From the NCBI GenBank assembly GCA_025210775.1, contig JAOARB010000026.1, positions 1 through 64,000 of the forward strand: a DNA stretch of 64,000 bases, in the 5' to 3' direction. Under the pieces are notes generated by a model. It saw only the letters and a program-made list of their open reading frames with translations. It ran no database searches and was not told where the DNA came from. Within the stretch, counting starts at the first letter, position 1. The number at the start of each line of letters is the position of its first letter. Position numbers and translations under genes: made by a program. The DNA is from Prolixibacteraceae bacterium. Lineage in GTDB: Bacteria; Bacteroidota; Bacteroidia; Bacteroidales; Prolixibacteraceae. Shown here piece after piece: positions 16,761 through 25,242 of this stretch.

Positions 16761-17678
16761 ATGACTATGACTGCTCAAATGAGTGTATGTATTCCCATTT
16801 TTAATAGAGATGTTCGTTCCTTTGTGAATGGGTTATGTGTTGAGATTGAGCGTTTTCAACTTTCTGTTGATATCTGTCTCATTGATGATGGTTCTCTTGA
16901 GTCTTATCGTTTAATGAATAGAGAGATCGATTCTAGTTTGGTCTTTTATGAGGAACTGAAAGAGAACATTGGTCGTGCACGAATAAGAAACTTATTTCTA
17001 AAGAAAACCAATAGTCCTATTTTACTGTATGTTGATTGTGACTCCGAGGTGTATAAAGAGGATTTTCTTCGAACTTATTTATTCTGTTTTGATGATGCTT
17101 CTTGTAAGATAATCTATGGAGGACGTAAATATCCTGAAGACTATCGAAAAGATCAAAAATTGGAATGGTTATATGGTACTAGGCGTATTGATAGGAGTGC
17201 TGCCGTTCGATCTAAAGAGGGAAACCATGCTTTTCTAAGTAATAATTTTGCTGCTAGAAGGGAAGTAATTCTACAGGTTCAATTCGATGAGTCTATTTCT
17301 AGATATGGTTATGAGGACATGCTTTTTCAATTCCAATTAAGTCTCCATGGTGTTGAGGTGCATCATGTTGACAATCCTGTGTTGAATACAGAATTGGATA
17401 CGAATGAGCAGGTGTTAGATAAGATGGAACAAGCAACCATAACCTTAGGTGAGATTCTGTCCACTTCTTCTGGAACGAGAATGAGAAAGAATATGAAGCT
17501 ATTAAAATATTTCGATCGATTGAATCTATTATTGCCTTATGTTGTCCCTTCTGTTATTGCAAGACTCTTTTCTCCTGTTGTACGATTCTTCTTGTTGAGA
17601 TACCCTAATCTTTTATGGATGGATTTATATAAGTTAGTGCTTCTCTATCACAATAAAATAGCCACACCAAATAAATGA
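16761..17678 (+). CDS. Family 2 glycosyltransferase
   Basis: A 305-residue GT-A enzyme. MSVCIPIFNRD opens the nucleotide-binding fold and CLIDDGSLESY carries the first Asp motif; VDCDSEV is the metal-binding DxD-like site near residue 95. HAFLSNNFAARREV and YGYEDMLFQFQLS give the acceptor-site ED motif. The C-terminus (about 250-300) is hydrophobic and basic and may dock on the membrane. The acceptor is unknown. ATG 16761 follows GGAGAGG; a GTG at 16731 would add ten residues. It is a lone gene, and its last bases overlap the terminator of the convergent receptor gene. Confidence 0.8.
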   Translation: MTMTAQMSVCIPIFNRDVRSFVNGLCVEIERFQLSVDICLIDDGSLESYRLMNREIDSSLVFYEELKENIGRARIRNLFLKKTNSPILLYVDCDSEVYKEDFLRTYLFCFDDASCKIIYGGRKYPEDYRKDQKLEWLYGTRRIDRSAAVRSKEGNHAFLSNNFAARREVILQVQFDESISRYGYEDMLFQFQLSLHGVEVHHVDNPVLNTELDTNEQVLDKMEQATITLGEILSTSSGTRMRKNMKLLKYFDRLNLLLPYVVPSVIARLFSPVVRFFLLRYPNLLWMDLYKLVLLYHNKIATPNK

Positions 17679-17686
17679 TGTGGCTA
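17652..17686 (-). terminator. Terminator of the TonB receptor gene
   Basis: Read on the minus strand, TAGCCACA (17686-17679) pairs with TGTGGCTA (17666-17659) and is followed by TTTTATT. It overlaps the final codons of the convergent glycosyltransferase. Confidence 0.7.
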
Positions 17687-17715
17687 CGGGGAGAATAGAT
17701 AAATAAAATGAGTAT

Positions 17716-20106
17716 CTATAGGCTTAATGATAATCCTATAGTCCAATTGATCCCAGCTTGTGGGAAAAGTCCAATGCTGTCCATACGCTTATCATTTTCA
17801 TAATAAGAATATACCCAAGCATTTGAAGAGTATTTTTGATCAAAAAGATTGTTTACTTGTGCCCAAATAATAGACTTCTTTGTATGTGGAATATTTAATC
17901 GATATGAAGCCTTGACGTTTGTAAATGAATATGCATCAATCACTCTGTCATTGCTACTTGTATTATCAATGTATTGTTTCCCTACATACTGTCTGGTCCA
18001 GTCAATATCTAGATCTTTAGTTACATGTAATTTCGCGATGATGTTGGCGACTACATTCGGTGAATAGGCAATGTCTGATTTACCATGATCGATTACTTTG
18101 GTCCCTTGAGGATTCCAACTTTCATCGTATACCGCTACATATTCTGTGAAATTATTGATTTTATTTCTTGAAATAGCTAAGTTACCAGATAGATCTAATA
18201 CCTTGTCAAATTTAGCAGCCATGGTGATCTCGATACCTTTACGATAACTTTTAGGTGTGTTAACCATGATTGCAGACCCAACATTGTTTAGCTCTCCTGT
18301 ATTGATCAACTGATCTTTATAGTACATGTAGTAAAGGTTAACTCCCAATTGGAAATTCTGTGTTCTAGTGTGTACTCCAAATTCGTAATCGTATAGTTTT
18401 TCAGGAACAGGCTTCTTTTCTGTTGGAGCATCAACATAATCGGATCTTTTAGGCTCTTTCTGTGCAATAGCGAAACTTGCATAAGTGTCGAAGTGTTCGT
18501 TGAATTTAAAGAAAGCACCTGCTTTAGGATTGACAAAGTTGTAGTTGTAACTTTGTGTGATGTCTAGCATATTATCATCTGTTCCTGTGATATCGTAGTT
18601 TACATTACGATATTGAAGGTCTGCCATAAATGATAGTTGATCTGTGATATCTGCAGTGATCTTAGTGTAGATATTACCATCTCTCTTGGTTCCGTTTCCT
18701 CTATACCACTCGTGGTCTTCGGGTATGGCCTTTGTCTCACTCCATATTACTTTTCCGAAGTGGTCGCCATCATATTTATTTAAAGCACCTCCAACAACAA
18801 ATTGTCCAAAAGCAAGAGGTTGCTTAAATGATGTTGTAACTCCATAAAAGATATTATCTAACCACTTACGTGCAATAAGATCCGTTTTTTCACTGACACC
18901 AGTGATACCATAATCTTTAGGCTTTTTATTGTCTTTATAGCTTTCGTAATACCCTTCTCCTAAGGTAGAATGGAGTGCGACATTTAAAGAAGCTTCATTC
19001 TGGAACATATGAGTGTAGAATAGTTGGAAATGGGTTTGTTGGTAGTTGTCCGTTTGGTTGTCGTAATACTTTACATTTCCATCTTTATCTTCATATTCTC
19101 CTTCTGGATTATAGGTTCTATCCCCTGCGTCTACTTTCTCCTTAGGAACTCCACCCCATGCTTGATATGTTTTCTCTTTTCCAGTGAAAGCATTGAATTT
19201 TAATACATTGTTCTCAGAAAAATAACCTCCCGAAAGATACAGAGATTTAAGATCTGATGATGCACGGTCAATAAAACCGTCACTTGTAATCCAGCTGGTT
19301 CTTACATCAAAGCTGTAATGACCGTTCATAAGTCCTGTCCCTGCTTTAACTGTATTTTTAAAGGTAGAAAAAGAACCTGCTGAAGAGTTTAACTCGGCAT
19401 AAGATTCTGGATTTGGGGTAGCTGTTTGGATGTTTACTGTAGCTCCAAAGGATGCCGCTCCATTGGTTGAGGTACCTACACCGCGTTGAATCTGAATGTT
19501 GTCTACAGAAGATCCAAAATCTGGCATGTTTACCCAAAATACACCTTGGCTTTCTGAGTCGTTTAGAGGAATACCATCAACAGTGATATTAATACGAGAT
19601 TGATCCGTACCACGTATTTTCATCGATGTATATCCAACACCTGTTCCGGCATCAGAGCTAACGACCAATGATGGTGTGCTGTTTAGCAAATACGGAAGGT
19701 CTTGCCCCGTGTTTTTCCCTTCGAGTACTTCTTTCGAGATGTTGGAGTAGGTAAAAGGAGCCTTTTCTCCTGCACGAGTTGCTTCTACGACCACTTCCGA
19801 AATCGACTCAAGAGAAGATTGAAGTTGAATTCTGAGCGGTTCCGCTAATGGAAGAGAAACTTTCAGTACTTGTTCTTTGTAGCCAACAAAAGAAATTTTT
19901 ATTTCATAGTTTCCTTGGCTTAACTCATTAAAAGAGAAGAAACCATTAAAATCAGTTACTTTCCCTATCGATAATTTTGATATAGTTACTGTTGCTCCAG
20001 GTATTGGCTCATTAAGATCATCATATACATGACCACTAAGTTTGTTCTGGGCATTCGCTAATAGTGATGTGGTGACTAAAAGCAGTGTTAAGAATAAAGT
20101 TCTCAT
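17716..20106 (-). CDS. TonB-dependent outer-membrane receptor under TPP riboswitch control, probable thiamine importer
   Basis: A 796-residue receptor: signal peptide (1-19, ending LANAQ), carboxypeptidase regulatory-like domain (about 22-95), plug domain (about 115-225; KIRGTDQSRINITVDGIPLNDSESQG) and a 22-strand barrel to the C-terminal residue. Such proteins import scarce substrates across the outer membrane using TonB energy. The substrate is inferred from its leader, which holds a clear thiamine pyrophosphate riboswitch (20155-20238). Thiamine receptors with this control, called OMthi in Bacteroides, are known. No inner-membrane thiamine transporter (pnuT) or kinase gene is next to it, so the gene stands alone between two terminators. 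Confidence 0.88.
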   Translation of the reverse strand: MRTLFLTLLLVTTSLLANAQNKLSGHVYDDLNEPIPGATVTISKLSIGKVTDFNGFFSFNELSQGNYEIKISFVGYKEQVLKVSLPLAEPLRIQLQSSLESISEVVVEATRAGEKAPFTYSNISKEVLEGKNTGQDLPYLLNSTPSLVVSSDAGTGVGYTSMKIRGTDQSRINITVDGIPLNDSESQGVFWVNMPDFGSSVDNIQIQRGVGTSTNGAASFGATVNIQTATPNPESYAELNSSAGSFSTFKNTVKAGTGLMNGHYSFDVRTSWITSDGFIDRASSDLKSLYLSGGYFSENNVLKFNAFTGKEKTYQAWGGVPKEKVDAGDRTYNPEGEYEDKDGNVKYYDNQTDNYQQTHFQLFYTHMFQNEASLNVALHSTLGEGYYESYKDNKKPKDYGITGVSEKTDLIARKWLDNIFYGVTTSFKQPLAFGQFVVGGALNKYDGDHFGKVIWSETKAIPEDHEWYRGNGTKRDGNIYTKITADITDQLSFMADLQYRNVNYDITGTDDNMLDITQSYNYNFVNPKAGAFFKFNEHFDTYASFAIAQKEPKRSDYVDAPTEKKPVPEKLYDYEFGVHTRTQNFQLGVNLYYMYYKDQLINTGELNNVGSAIMVNTPKSYRKGIEITMAAKFDKVLDLSGNLAISRNKINNFTEYVAVYDESWNPQGTKVIDHGKSDIAYSPNVVANIIAKLHVTKDLDIDWTRQYVGKQYIDNTSSNDRVIDAYSFTNVKASYRLNIPHTKKSIIWAQVNNLFDQKYSSNAWVYSYYENDKRMDSIGLFPQAGINWTIGLSLSL

Positions 20107-20136
20107 GTTTTTTTCATTAGATAAATGATAAACATG
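20104..20136 (-). promoter_or_regulatory. Hairpin that sequesters the receptor start codon
   Basis: In the mRNA, CAUGUUU (20136-20130) can pair with AAACAUG (20110-20104), which includes the AUG. An inner UCAUU/AAUGA stem (20128-20124 with 20118-20114) extends it around a 5-base loop. It lies just after the riboswitch aptamer and could be its expression platform, acting on translation. Confidence 0.55.
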
Positions 20137-20154
20137 GAGGATGCGAAGATCTAT

Positions 20155-20238
20155 TGATTCCCTTGGTAGTATTACCTACCTAGGTTCAAAGGGTATGATC
20201 TCAGCCGTCGTCTTTTTTGAAGATGGCACCCCCACAGT
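20155..20238 (-). ncRNA. TPP riboswitch (THI element)
   Basis: Read on the minus strand, the leader shows the TPP aptamer parts in order: GGGGGUGCC at the 5' side, a P3 hairpin, the invariant CUGAGA, AUACCC, UUUGAACCU, then a UAGGUAGGUAAUACUACC helix and AGGGAAU. These bind the pyrimidine and pyrophosphate ends of thiamine pyrophosphate. It sits between a -7 box (20264-20271) and the TonB receptor start, so ligand should lower receptor expression. Confidence 0.95.
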
Positions 20239-20263
20239 TTAATTTTTAGTTTTAATTCGCGAG

Positions 20264-20271
20264 CAAAGTTA
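20264..20271 (-). promoter_or_regulatory. -7 box for the riboswitch-controlled receptor
   Basis: Minus-strand TAACTTTG matches TAnnTTTG. Transcription from here would start near 20257, about 20 nt before the aptamer. The rest of the gap to 20434 shows nothing else. Confidence 0.6.
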
Positions 20272-20434
20272 TATGAAAATATCAATTAAAAGGAGGAAAG
20301 TCTTTTATTTGACTGTAACAAGTCCTTTTTGTTAAGTTATTTAGAATCGTTGTGTCGAAATTGTATGTCTGTTAGTGCTCTGTATTTGAGTGTTTTGTCT
20401 TTGATGTGCGAAGTGAAACATAGGTGCGTTTTAT

Positions 20435-22432
20435 TTACCTTTTTAAATAGTTTGTAGACAGTACACGGAATTCTGTTCTACGATTTATTTGATGGCAAAT
20501 CTCTTGTTTCTCATTATCTTTTTGAGAGATGTTTTCCATATTAAGAATTTCTCCAACTTCTAAGAATGGATATTTTTTTGACAAACTCTCTGTCACCACC
20601 TTAGGGGATGTTTTACCATATCCTTTAGCAGAAAGTCTAACACTTTCAATACCTTTTGCTCTAAGATAGTTGACAACACTTTGTGCACGTTTTTGAGATA
20701 ACTTAAAGTTGGATTGATTATCCCCTCTGGCATCGGTATGTGCCATGACTTCGATGGAAATTGTAGGGTTGTCAATTAATATTTGATACAGTGAATCTAA
20801 TGCCTCTATTGATTGTGGTAATAGATCCCATTTTGCTAAATCGAAATAGATGTTATCTACAGTGATAGGAGCATCTGTTGCTGTCAATTGAAGGTCATGT
20901 TTGATCTGAATACTTTCCTTGGCTTCTAGTGTATTAAAAAGATATTTTGAATTTAGATATCCTTTTTTGTAAGCGGCAACTAAGAATTCTGCATCTTTTG
21001 TTACGTTAAAAGAATATTTCCCATTACGAGATTTTAACTTTAACATAGTGCCATCTGTACCGATTAATCTAACGGTAGCATTACTAACAGGTTGTCCTTT
21101 TTCTTTGTCAATAACATGCCCTTCAATGGTAAATTTCATTGGAGGAATAACAAATTCGAAGATGTCGTCAGAGCGTGTTCCTTTTCTGTTTGAGGTGAAA
21201 AGACCTTTGTCTTTTCCTTCTAAGAAGGTTATTGCAAAATCATCACCTGATGAGTTTATTGGAGCTCTTACATTTTCTACTTGCCACGTACCGTCTTCAT
21301 CTTTTACTGCCTTAAAAATATCTAGTCCTCCTAGTCCGGCATGAGTGTCTGATGAGAAGTAAAGTTCACCATTGTCTCTAATGAAAGGGAAGGTCTCATC
21401 TCCTGCAGTATTAACGGAAGAACCTAGATTGATGGCTGGTCCCCATTTGCCATTGATGTTTTTAGACATCCAAATATCGTTTCCACCCATACCGCCTGCT
21501 CTATTCGATACAAAATAGAGTTCGTTACCATCTAAAGAAATGGAAGGATGTGCAACCATGGTAGAGTCATTAGGGATAAGTACCTGCTCTGGCTTAGCCC
21601 ACTGTTCTCCATCTACACGGCTTTTAAATACAGCAGCACTGGTTTTCCCATCTTTGTTGTACTGACATTTGGTGTAGTAGATCACAGATCCTTGAGAGGT
21701 AAAGGTGGTTACTGCTTCATCTTCAGGTCCATTGACTACTTGATCCTGATCTAATGACTTAGGACTTTGCCATTTTTGTTTCTGTATATCGAAATTGGCA
21801 TAACAGAGATCGTAGAATCGTTCTCCTGTGATGTTACTCTTTTTTTTGCTTACAAGGTCTGGATTATTGGTCGCAAAAACAATATAATTACTCCTAGAGG
21901 TAGGATATATCGCTGCAATATCCGATCCTTTTGAATTTATTTCTCTAAGTTTCTTTATCTCGATACGTGAGGTGGATTGTATCCATTCTGGAGCCAGTTT
22001 AGACATTCTAATTTTCTCTTTTACCTCTTGATCGTTTGGGTGAAGTTTTAAGTATTCTTCAAAAGCTTCTACTGCTTTGTCATATTTACCACTACCGCAT
22101 AATACCTCTCCATATTTAATTAGAAGGGTCGAATCATTATATTTATATGTTAGGGCTCGCTTATAAAAAGCAGATGCCTTACGGTAGTTGGAAATATTGC
22201 GGTAATTCTGTGCTGCTTCATAGAAGAAACAAGCTCTCTGATTTTTATTTTGAGATTTGCTTGCAGCCTTGGAGTATAACTTAGCAGCTTTATGATATTC
22301 TCCGTTCTCTTTACTCTTGTTTGCTTTTTTGACAATGCTTTTCAATTGACAATTGGTTAAAAGAAACAGAGAAGCACCTATGATGAAAAGTGTACGAAAG
22401 AAATGGAAGAAAGTATTCTTTTTAAAGCTCAT
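20435..22432 (-). CDS. porE: PorE-like T9SS anchor lipoprotein (TPR, beta-propeller, CRD, OmpA)
   Basis: The 665-residue protein has a lipoprotein signal ending LLTNC, TPR-like helices (about 30-125), a WD40/PD40-type beta-propeller (about 160-420, with repeated DELYFVSNRAGGMGGNDIW-like blades), a carboxypeptidase regulatory-like domain (about 430-515) and an OmpA peptidoglycan-binding domain (about 530-660; EVMAHTDARGDNQ.N..LS..RA). This four-domain order and the length match PorE of Porphyromonas gingivalis, a T9SS part thought to tie the machine to peptidoglycan. Two T9SS cargo genes in the window fit. I start at ATG 22432, which gives a standard lipoprotein signal; 22450 would add six residues. 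Confidence 0.72.
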   Translation of the reverse strand: MSFKKNTFFHFFRTLFIIGASLFLLTNCQLKSIVKKANKSKENGEYHKAAKLYSKAASKSQNKNQRACFFYEAAQNYRNISNYRKASAFYKRALTYKYNDSTLLIKYGEVLCGSGKYDKAVEAFEEYLKLHPNDQEVKEKIRMSKLAPEWIQSTSRIEIKKLREINSKGSDIAAIYPTSRSNYIVFATNNPDLVSKKKSNITGERFYDLCYANFDIQKQKWQSPKSLDQDQVVNGPEDEAVTTFTSQGSVIYYTKCQYNKDGKTSAAVFKSRVDGEQWAKPEQVLIPNDSTMVAHPSISLDGNELYFVSNRAGGMGGNDIWMSKNINGKWGPAINLGSSVNTAGDETFPFIRDNGELYFSSDTHAGLGGLDIFKAVKDEDGTWQVENVRAPINSSGDDFAITFLEGKDKGLFTSNRKGTRSDDIFEFVIPPMKFTIEGHVIDKEKGQPVSNATVRLIGTDGTMLKLKSRNGKYSFNVTKDAEFLVAAYKKGYLNSKYLFNTLEAKESIQIKHDLQLTATDAPITVDNIYFDLAKWDLLPQSIEALDSLYQILIDNPTISIEVMAHTDARGDNQSNFKLSQKRAQSVVNYLRAKGIESVRLSAKGYGKTSPKVVTESLSKKYPFLEVGEILNMENISQKDNEKQEICHQINRRTEFRVLSTNYLKR

Positions 22433-22642
22433 TATTTTCGGAATTACCAAATTTAACTAATTCTATACGTTGTTGTTTTGATAAAACGTCACTTCCTTTT
22501 ATTTATTATAAGGGGAGTGGGTAATATAGATTAATTGAACCATATGTATTGAGGAGTGTTTCATAAATTAGTCCTAACAAACGAAAGATTACAACGGGAA
22601 ATAGGTTTCATTGTTTATCCGTATAGGGTCATTTATTAACGA

Positions 22643-22671
22643 TTTAACGATTTCTTAAGAATGTCGTTAAA
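22643..22671. promoter_or_regulatory. Spaced inverted repeat upstream of pyrE
   Basis: TTTAACGA (22643-22650) and TCGTTAAA (22664-22671) are perfect inverted copies 13 bp apart, with a CTTAAG palindrome between. It lies 33 bp before the pyrE -7 box, where a regulator could bind. The role is inferred from position only. Confidence 0.4.
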
Positions 22672-22703
22672 CATATTATGATAGAAATACTAAGAAACTT
22701 TCT

Positions 22704-22711
22704 TACCTTTG
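22704..22711 (+). promoter_or_regulatory. -7 box for pyrE
   Basis: TACCTTTG matches the TAnnTTTG consensus, 39 bp before the start codon; no good -33 box. Confidence 0.55.
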
Positions 22712-22750
22712 CCCAAGTATTAACAATACACAAAGAAAAAGCATATAAAT

Positions 22751-23383
22751 ATGGAAGACTTACGATTGGAAGTAACAAAAAAATTAGTGGAGATTAATAC
22801 AATCAAAATTTCCCCAGAGAGTCCTTTTACATGGGCTTCAGGATGGAAATCTCCAATTTATTGTGACAATAGAAAGGTGCTTTCTTATCCGACAGTTCGT
22901 TCATTCATTGCAAAGAAATTTGCAGAATTAGTTCGAATGAAGTATCCTAACGCCGAGGTTATTGCTGGTGTTGCCACTGGAGCTATCGCTCACGGTGTGT
23001 TAGTAGCAGAAGAGCTAGGTCTTCCTTTTGTATACGTAAGATCTAAACCAAAAGATCATGGTTTAGAAAATCTTATCGAAGGAGATTTAAACCCAGGTCA
23101 GAGGGTTGTAATTATCGAGGATTTGGTATCTACAGGTGTTAGTTCACTAAAAGCTGCTGAGGCAATTCGTAATTTTGGCGGAGATGTTTTGGGTATGCTT
23201 GCGATATTTACTTATGACTTTACTATTGCGAAAGAGAATTTCGAGGAAGCAAGTATTGAATTAACTACATTGAGTAAATACCAAGATCTATTGGAACTTG
23301 CATTGAGTAATGGAGACATTACAGAAGATCAAAAGCAAGATTTAGATGGTTGGAGAAAAGATCCAGCTCATTGGGGACGATAG
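22751..23383 (+). CDS. pyrE: Orotate phosphoribosyltransferase
   Basis: PyrE joins orotate to PRPP to form OMP in pyrimidine synthesis. The 210 residues contain the type I PRTase PRPP loop VVIIEDLVSTGVSS at about 118-131, GVATGAIAHG (phosphate loop), FVYVRSKPKDHG (catalytic flexible loop lysines) and FTWASGWKSPIYCDNR near the N-terminus. It is a single-gene unit with its own -7 box and a very regular terminator. Confidence 0.95.
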   Translation: MEDLRLEVTKKLVEINTIKISPESPFTWASGWKSPIYCDNRKVLSYPTVRSFIAKKFAELVRMKYPNAEVIAGVATGAIAHGVLVAEELGLPFVYVRSKPKDHGLENLIEGDLNPGQRVVIIEDLVSTGVSSLKAAEAIRNFGGDVLGMLAIFTYDFTIAKENFEEASIELTTLSKYQDLLELALSNGDITEDQKQDLDGWRKDPAHWGR

Positions 23384-23406
23384 TAGTTACACTACGATAT
23401 GAGAGA

Positions 23407-23436
23407 GGCTATTTCAACTATGAAATAGCCTTTTTT
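23407..23436 (+). terminator. pyrE terminator
   Basis: A perfect 10-bp stem GGCTATTTCA/TGAAATAGCC (23407-23416 with 23421-23430) closes an ACTA loop and is followed by six Ts. Confidence 0.92.
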
Positions 23437-23448
23437 ATGAAGTGAAAG

Positions 23449-23481
23449 TTTGTAAACCTCAGAAAAGAAGCACTATTTTTG
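23449..23481 (+). promoter_or_regulatory. Promoter of the SRPBCC gene (-33/-7)
   Basis: TTTG (23449-23452) and TATTTTTG (23474-23481), 21 bp apart, form a full Bacteroidota promoter 17 bp before the start codon. Confidence 0.75.
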
Positions 23482-23497
23482 CAAAAAATTAGAAACT

Positions 23498-23962
23498 ATG
23501 GGATTAGAAAAATATACAAGTGAAGTTGTAACACTTAATTGGGATCAGTCTACGGTTTATGAAAAGTTGAGTTCATTTAAAACATTTGAACCACTTTTTA
23601 CCCCAGAGAATATTGACAAAGTGAAAAGCCAAGTGAAGGATGCTCCTGATTTTAAAATCGAGGATTTCCAAGCTACAGATGACACCTGCTCTTTTCGTGT
23701 CGGATCGTTAGGAACCACTGGATTGCAGATTGTTAATAGAGAGCCTGCAAAGGAGATTAAGATGATGGGCCATGGAACGGTTCCTTTTAAATTTACTTTC
23801 TGGATCCAAGTACTTCCTGTCACATCAACCACATCAAAAGTTCGTCTGACACTTCATGCAGACCTAAACATGATGATGAAGATGATGTTAGGTAAGAAGT
23901 TGAAAAAGGGAATCAATCAGCTTGCTAATGGTTTGATTCAAATTCCTTTTGGTGCATTGTAA
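23498..23962 (+). CDS. SRPBCC-fold family protein
   Basis: A 154-residue protein without signal peptide or membrane segment. The pattern of an N-terminal strand, helices near YEKLSSFKTFEPLF and a long C-terminal helix (MMMKMMLGKKLKKGINQLANGLIQ) suggests the START/SRPBCC helix-grip fold, which wraps hydrophobic ligands. Proteins like this are common next to pyrE and birA in Bacteroidota, as here, but I know of no assigned function. It has its own promoter. Confidence 0.65.
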   Translation: MGLEKYTSEVVTLNWDQSTVYEKLSSFKTFEPLFTPENIDKVKSQVKDAPDFKIEDFQATDDTCSFRVGSLGTTGLQIVNREPAKEIKMMGHGTVPFKFTFWIQVLPVTSTTSKVRLTLHADLNMMMKMMLGKKLKKGINQLANGLIQIPFGAL

Positions 23963-23994
23963 TTTGATGTTCTTCTTGAAGATTGTTATCCTTC

Positions 23995-24753
23995 TTATGA
24001 TTCTAAGGAGGATAGCAATTTGACCTCTTTAAAGTTGTAAAAATGATCAGATGTATCCTTTTTCTGGATATGTAACTGTCCAATTTCATTGACCCCCATA
24101 ACCATTCCGCTAAAAGTTTCTCCTGAATCTTGAAAATTAGCCCAAAGATCTTTTAGATACAACATGTCATGATAGTCATTATTTATCTGTTCTGGATCTT
24201 GTTCCATCTGTTCCCATCTTTTTTCTAAAGAGTCCAGAAGGTTTCTTTCTACCTCCTCTAACATATACTTTTTGTCGGTGATATTAAAAAGTGATATAGG
24301 ATTTGGTGCGTCTGATTCAAAATGCTCTTGATTGATATTTATTCCAATACCAGCAATCGCATTTTTGATATATTCTCCCATCCATTTTGTCTCAATCAGA
24401 ATACCACATATTTTATTGTTTTCAACATATATGTCGTTTGGCCATTTTATCTTAACGTTGTGATCTGTTTTGTTTTGAAGATAGTCACAGATGCCGAGAG
24501 AGATGGCTTGAGAAATAAGAAATTGTTTGGGGATAACGAGTTCTTCTGGTTCTAGTATCAAAGAAAAGGTTAGATTCTCTCCATATTTACTTTCCCAAAA
24601 ATTCCCCTTTTGTCCTTTACCTGCCGTTTGGTATTTTGCAAATATCGCGACTCCATGTAACTGACGTTTTGTCTGTATTAGAAGATTGGCATAGTTGTTG
24701 GTTGAATCAATGTTATCTAAATGTATGATTTGAGATCCAATATTCTTATTCAT
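23995..24753 (-). CDS. birA: Biotin--[acetyl-CoA-carboxylase] ligase
   Basis: A 252-residue biotin protein ligase that makes biotinyl-AMP and loads it on a lysine of biotin carboxyl carrier protein. The core shows DNIDSTN, the adenylate-binding loop TAGKGQKGNFW, VKIKWPNDIYV and GILIE, then GIGININQ and a small C-terminal SH3-like domain. It lacks the N-terminal helix-turn-helix of E. coli BirA, so it is a class I enzyme with no repressor function. I start at ATG 24753; a TTG at 24792 would add 13 residues. Its 3' end sits in an imperfect hairpin (23982-24019) shared with the convergent SRPBCC gene. Confidence 0.9.
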   Translation of the reverse strand: MNKNIGSQIIHLDNIDSTNNYANLLIQTKRQLHGVAIFAKYQTAGKGQKGNFWESKYGENLTFSLILEPEELVIPKQFLISQAISLGICDYLQNKTDHNVKIKWPNDIYVENNKICGILIETKWMGEYIKNAIAGIGININQEHFESDAPNPISLFNITDKKYMLEEVERNLLDSLEKRWEQMEQDPEQINNDYHDMLYLKDLWANFQDSGETFSGMVMGVNEIGQLHIQKKDTSDHFYNFKEVKLLSSLES

Positions 24754-24837
24754 CCTTATTATTTGAAGAGAGTGATTAAAAAAGTTCTTCAAAAATAATA
24801 TCCTTTGATCGTAATAAAATATTTTCGGATTAAAATA

Positions 24838-24845
24838 TATCTTTG
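24838..24845 (+). promoter_or_regulatory. -7 box for rsfS-ftsH
   Basis: TATCTTTG, a perfect -7 match 35 bp before the rsfS start. Confidence 0.55.
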
Positions 24846-24880
24846 TAGAACGAGTCTTAGTAAATGATAGTGATAATTAT

Positions 24881-25234
24881 ATGAACGAAACTAAAAAATT
24901 AATAGAAAGTATCGTTGAGGGGATACAACAAAAGAAGGGTCAAGATGTTAAAATAATAGATCTAAGAGATGTCGATGGTGCAAGTACGGACTATATGATT
25001 TTTTGTCATGGTAGTTCAAATGTGAATGTAGATGCTATCTGTAATGGTATCGCACAGCAAGTAGTTGAAGATTTACATTTTGATGCAAGGACAGTGGAAG
25101 GTCTACGCAATGCACAGTGGGTGGTGATGGATTATTTTGATGTAGTTGTTCATATTTTTATGGAAGAGTATCGATCATTTTTCAATATCGAAGACTTGTG
25201 GTCTGATGGGAAGATAACTCAAATAGAAAATTAA
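24881..25234 (+). CDS. rsfS: Ribosome silencing factor RsfS
   Basis: A 117-residue protein of the RsfS/Iojap family, which binds ribosomal protein L14 and blocks subunit joining when nutrients are low. The family motifs DLRDVDGASTDYMIFCHG, a middle helix DAICNGIAQQV, and the C-terminal WVVMDYFDVVVHIFMEEYRSFF then LW.D are all present. It starts a two-gene operon, with ftsH beginning 8 bp after its stop. Confidence 0.93.
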   Translation: MNETKKLIESIVEGIQQKKGQDVKIIDLRDVDGASTDYMIFCHGSSNVNVDAICNGIAQQVVEDLHFDARTVEGLRNAQWVVMDYFDVVVHIFMEEYRSFFNIEDLWSDGKITQIEN

Positions 25235-25242
25235 AAGCGAGT

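Larger units (their letters stand above)
22433..22750. other. Divergent intergenic region porE-like/pyrE
   Basis: About 320 bases. The minus strand has TAAATTTG (22448-22455) just ahead of the porE-like gene. The plus strand has the pyrE -7 box and an inverted repeat at 22643-22671. No gene is seen. Confidence 0.55.
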
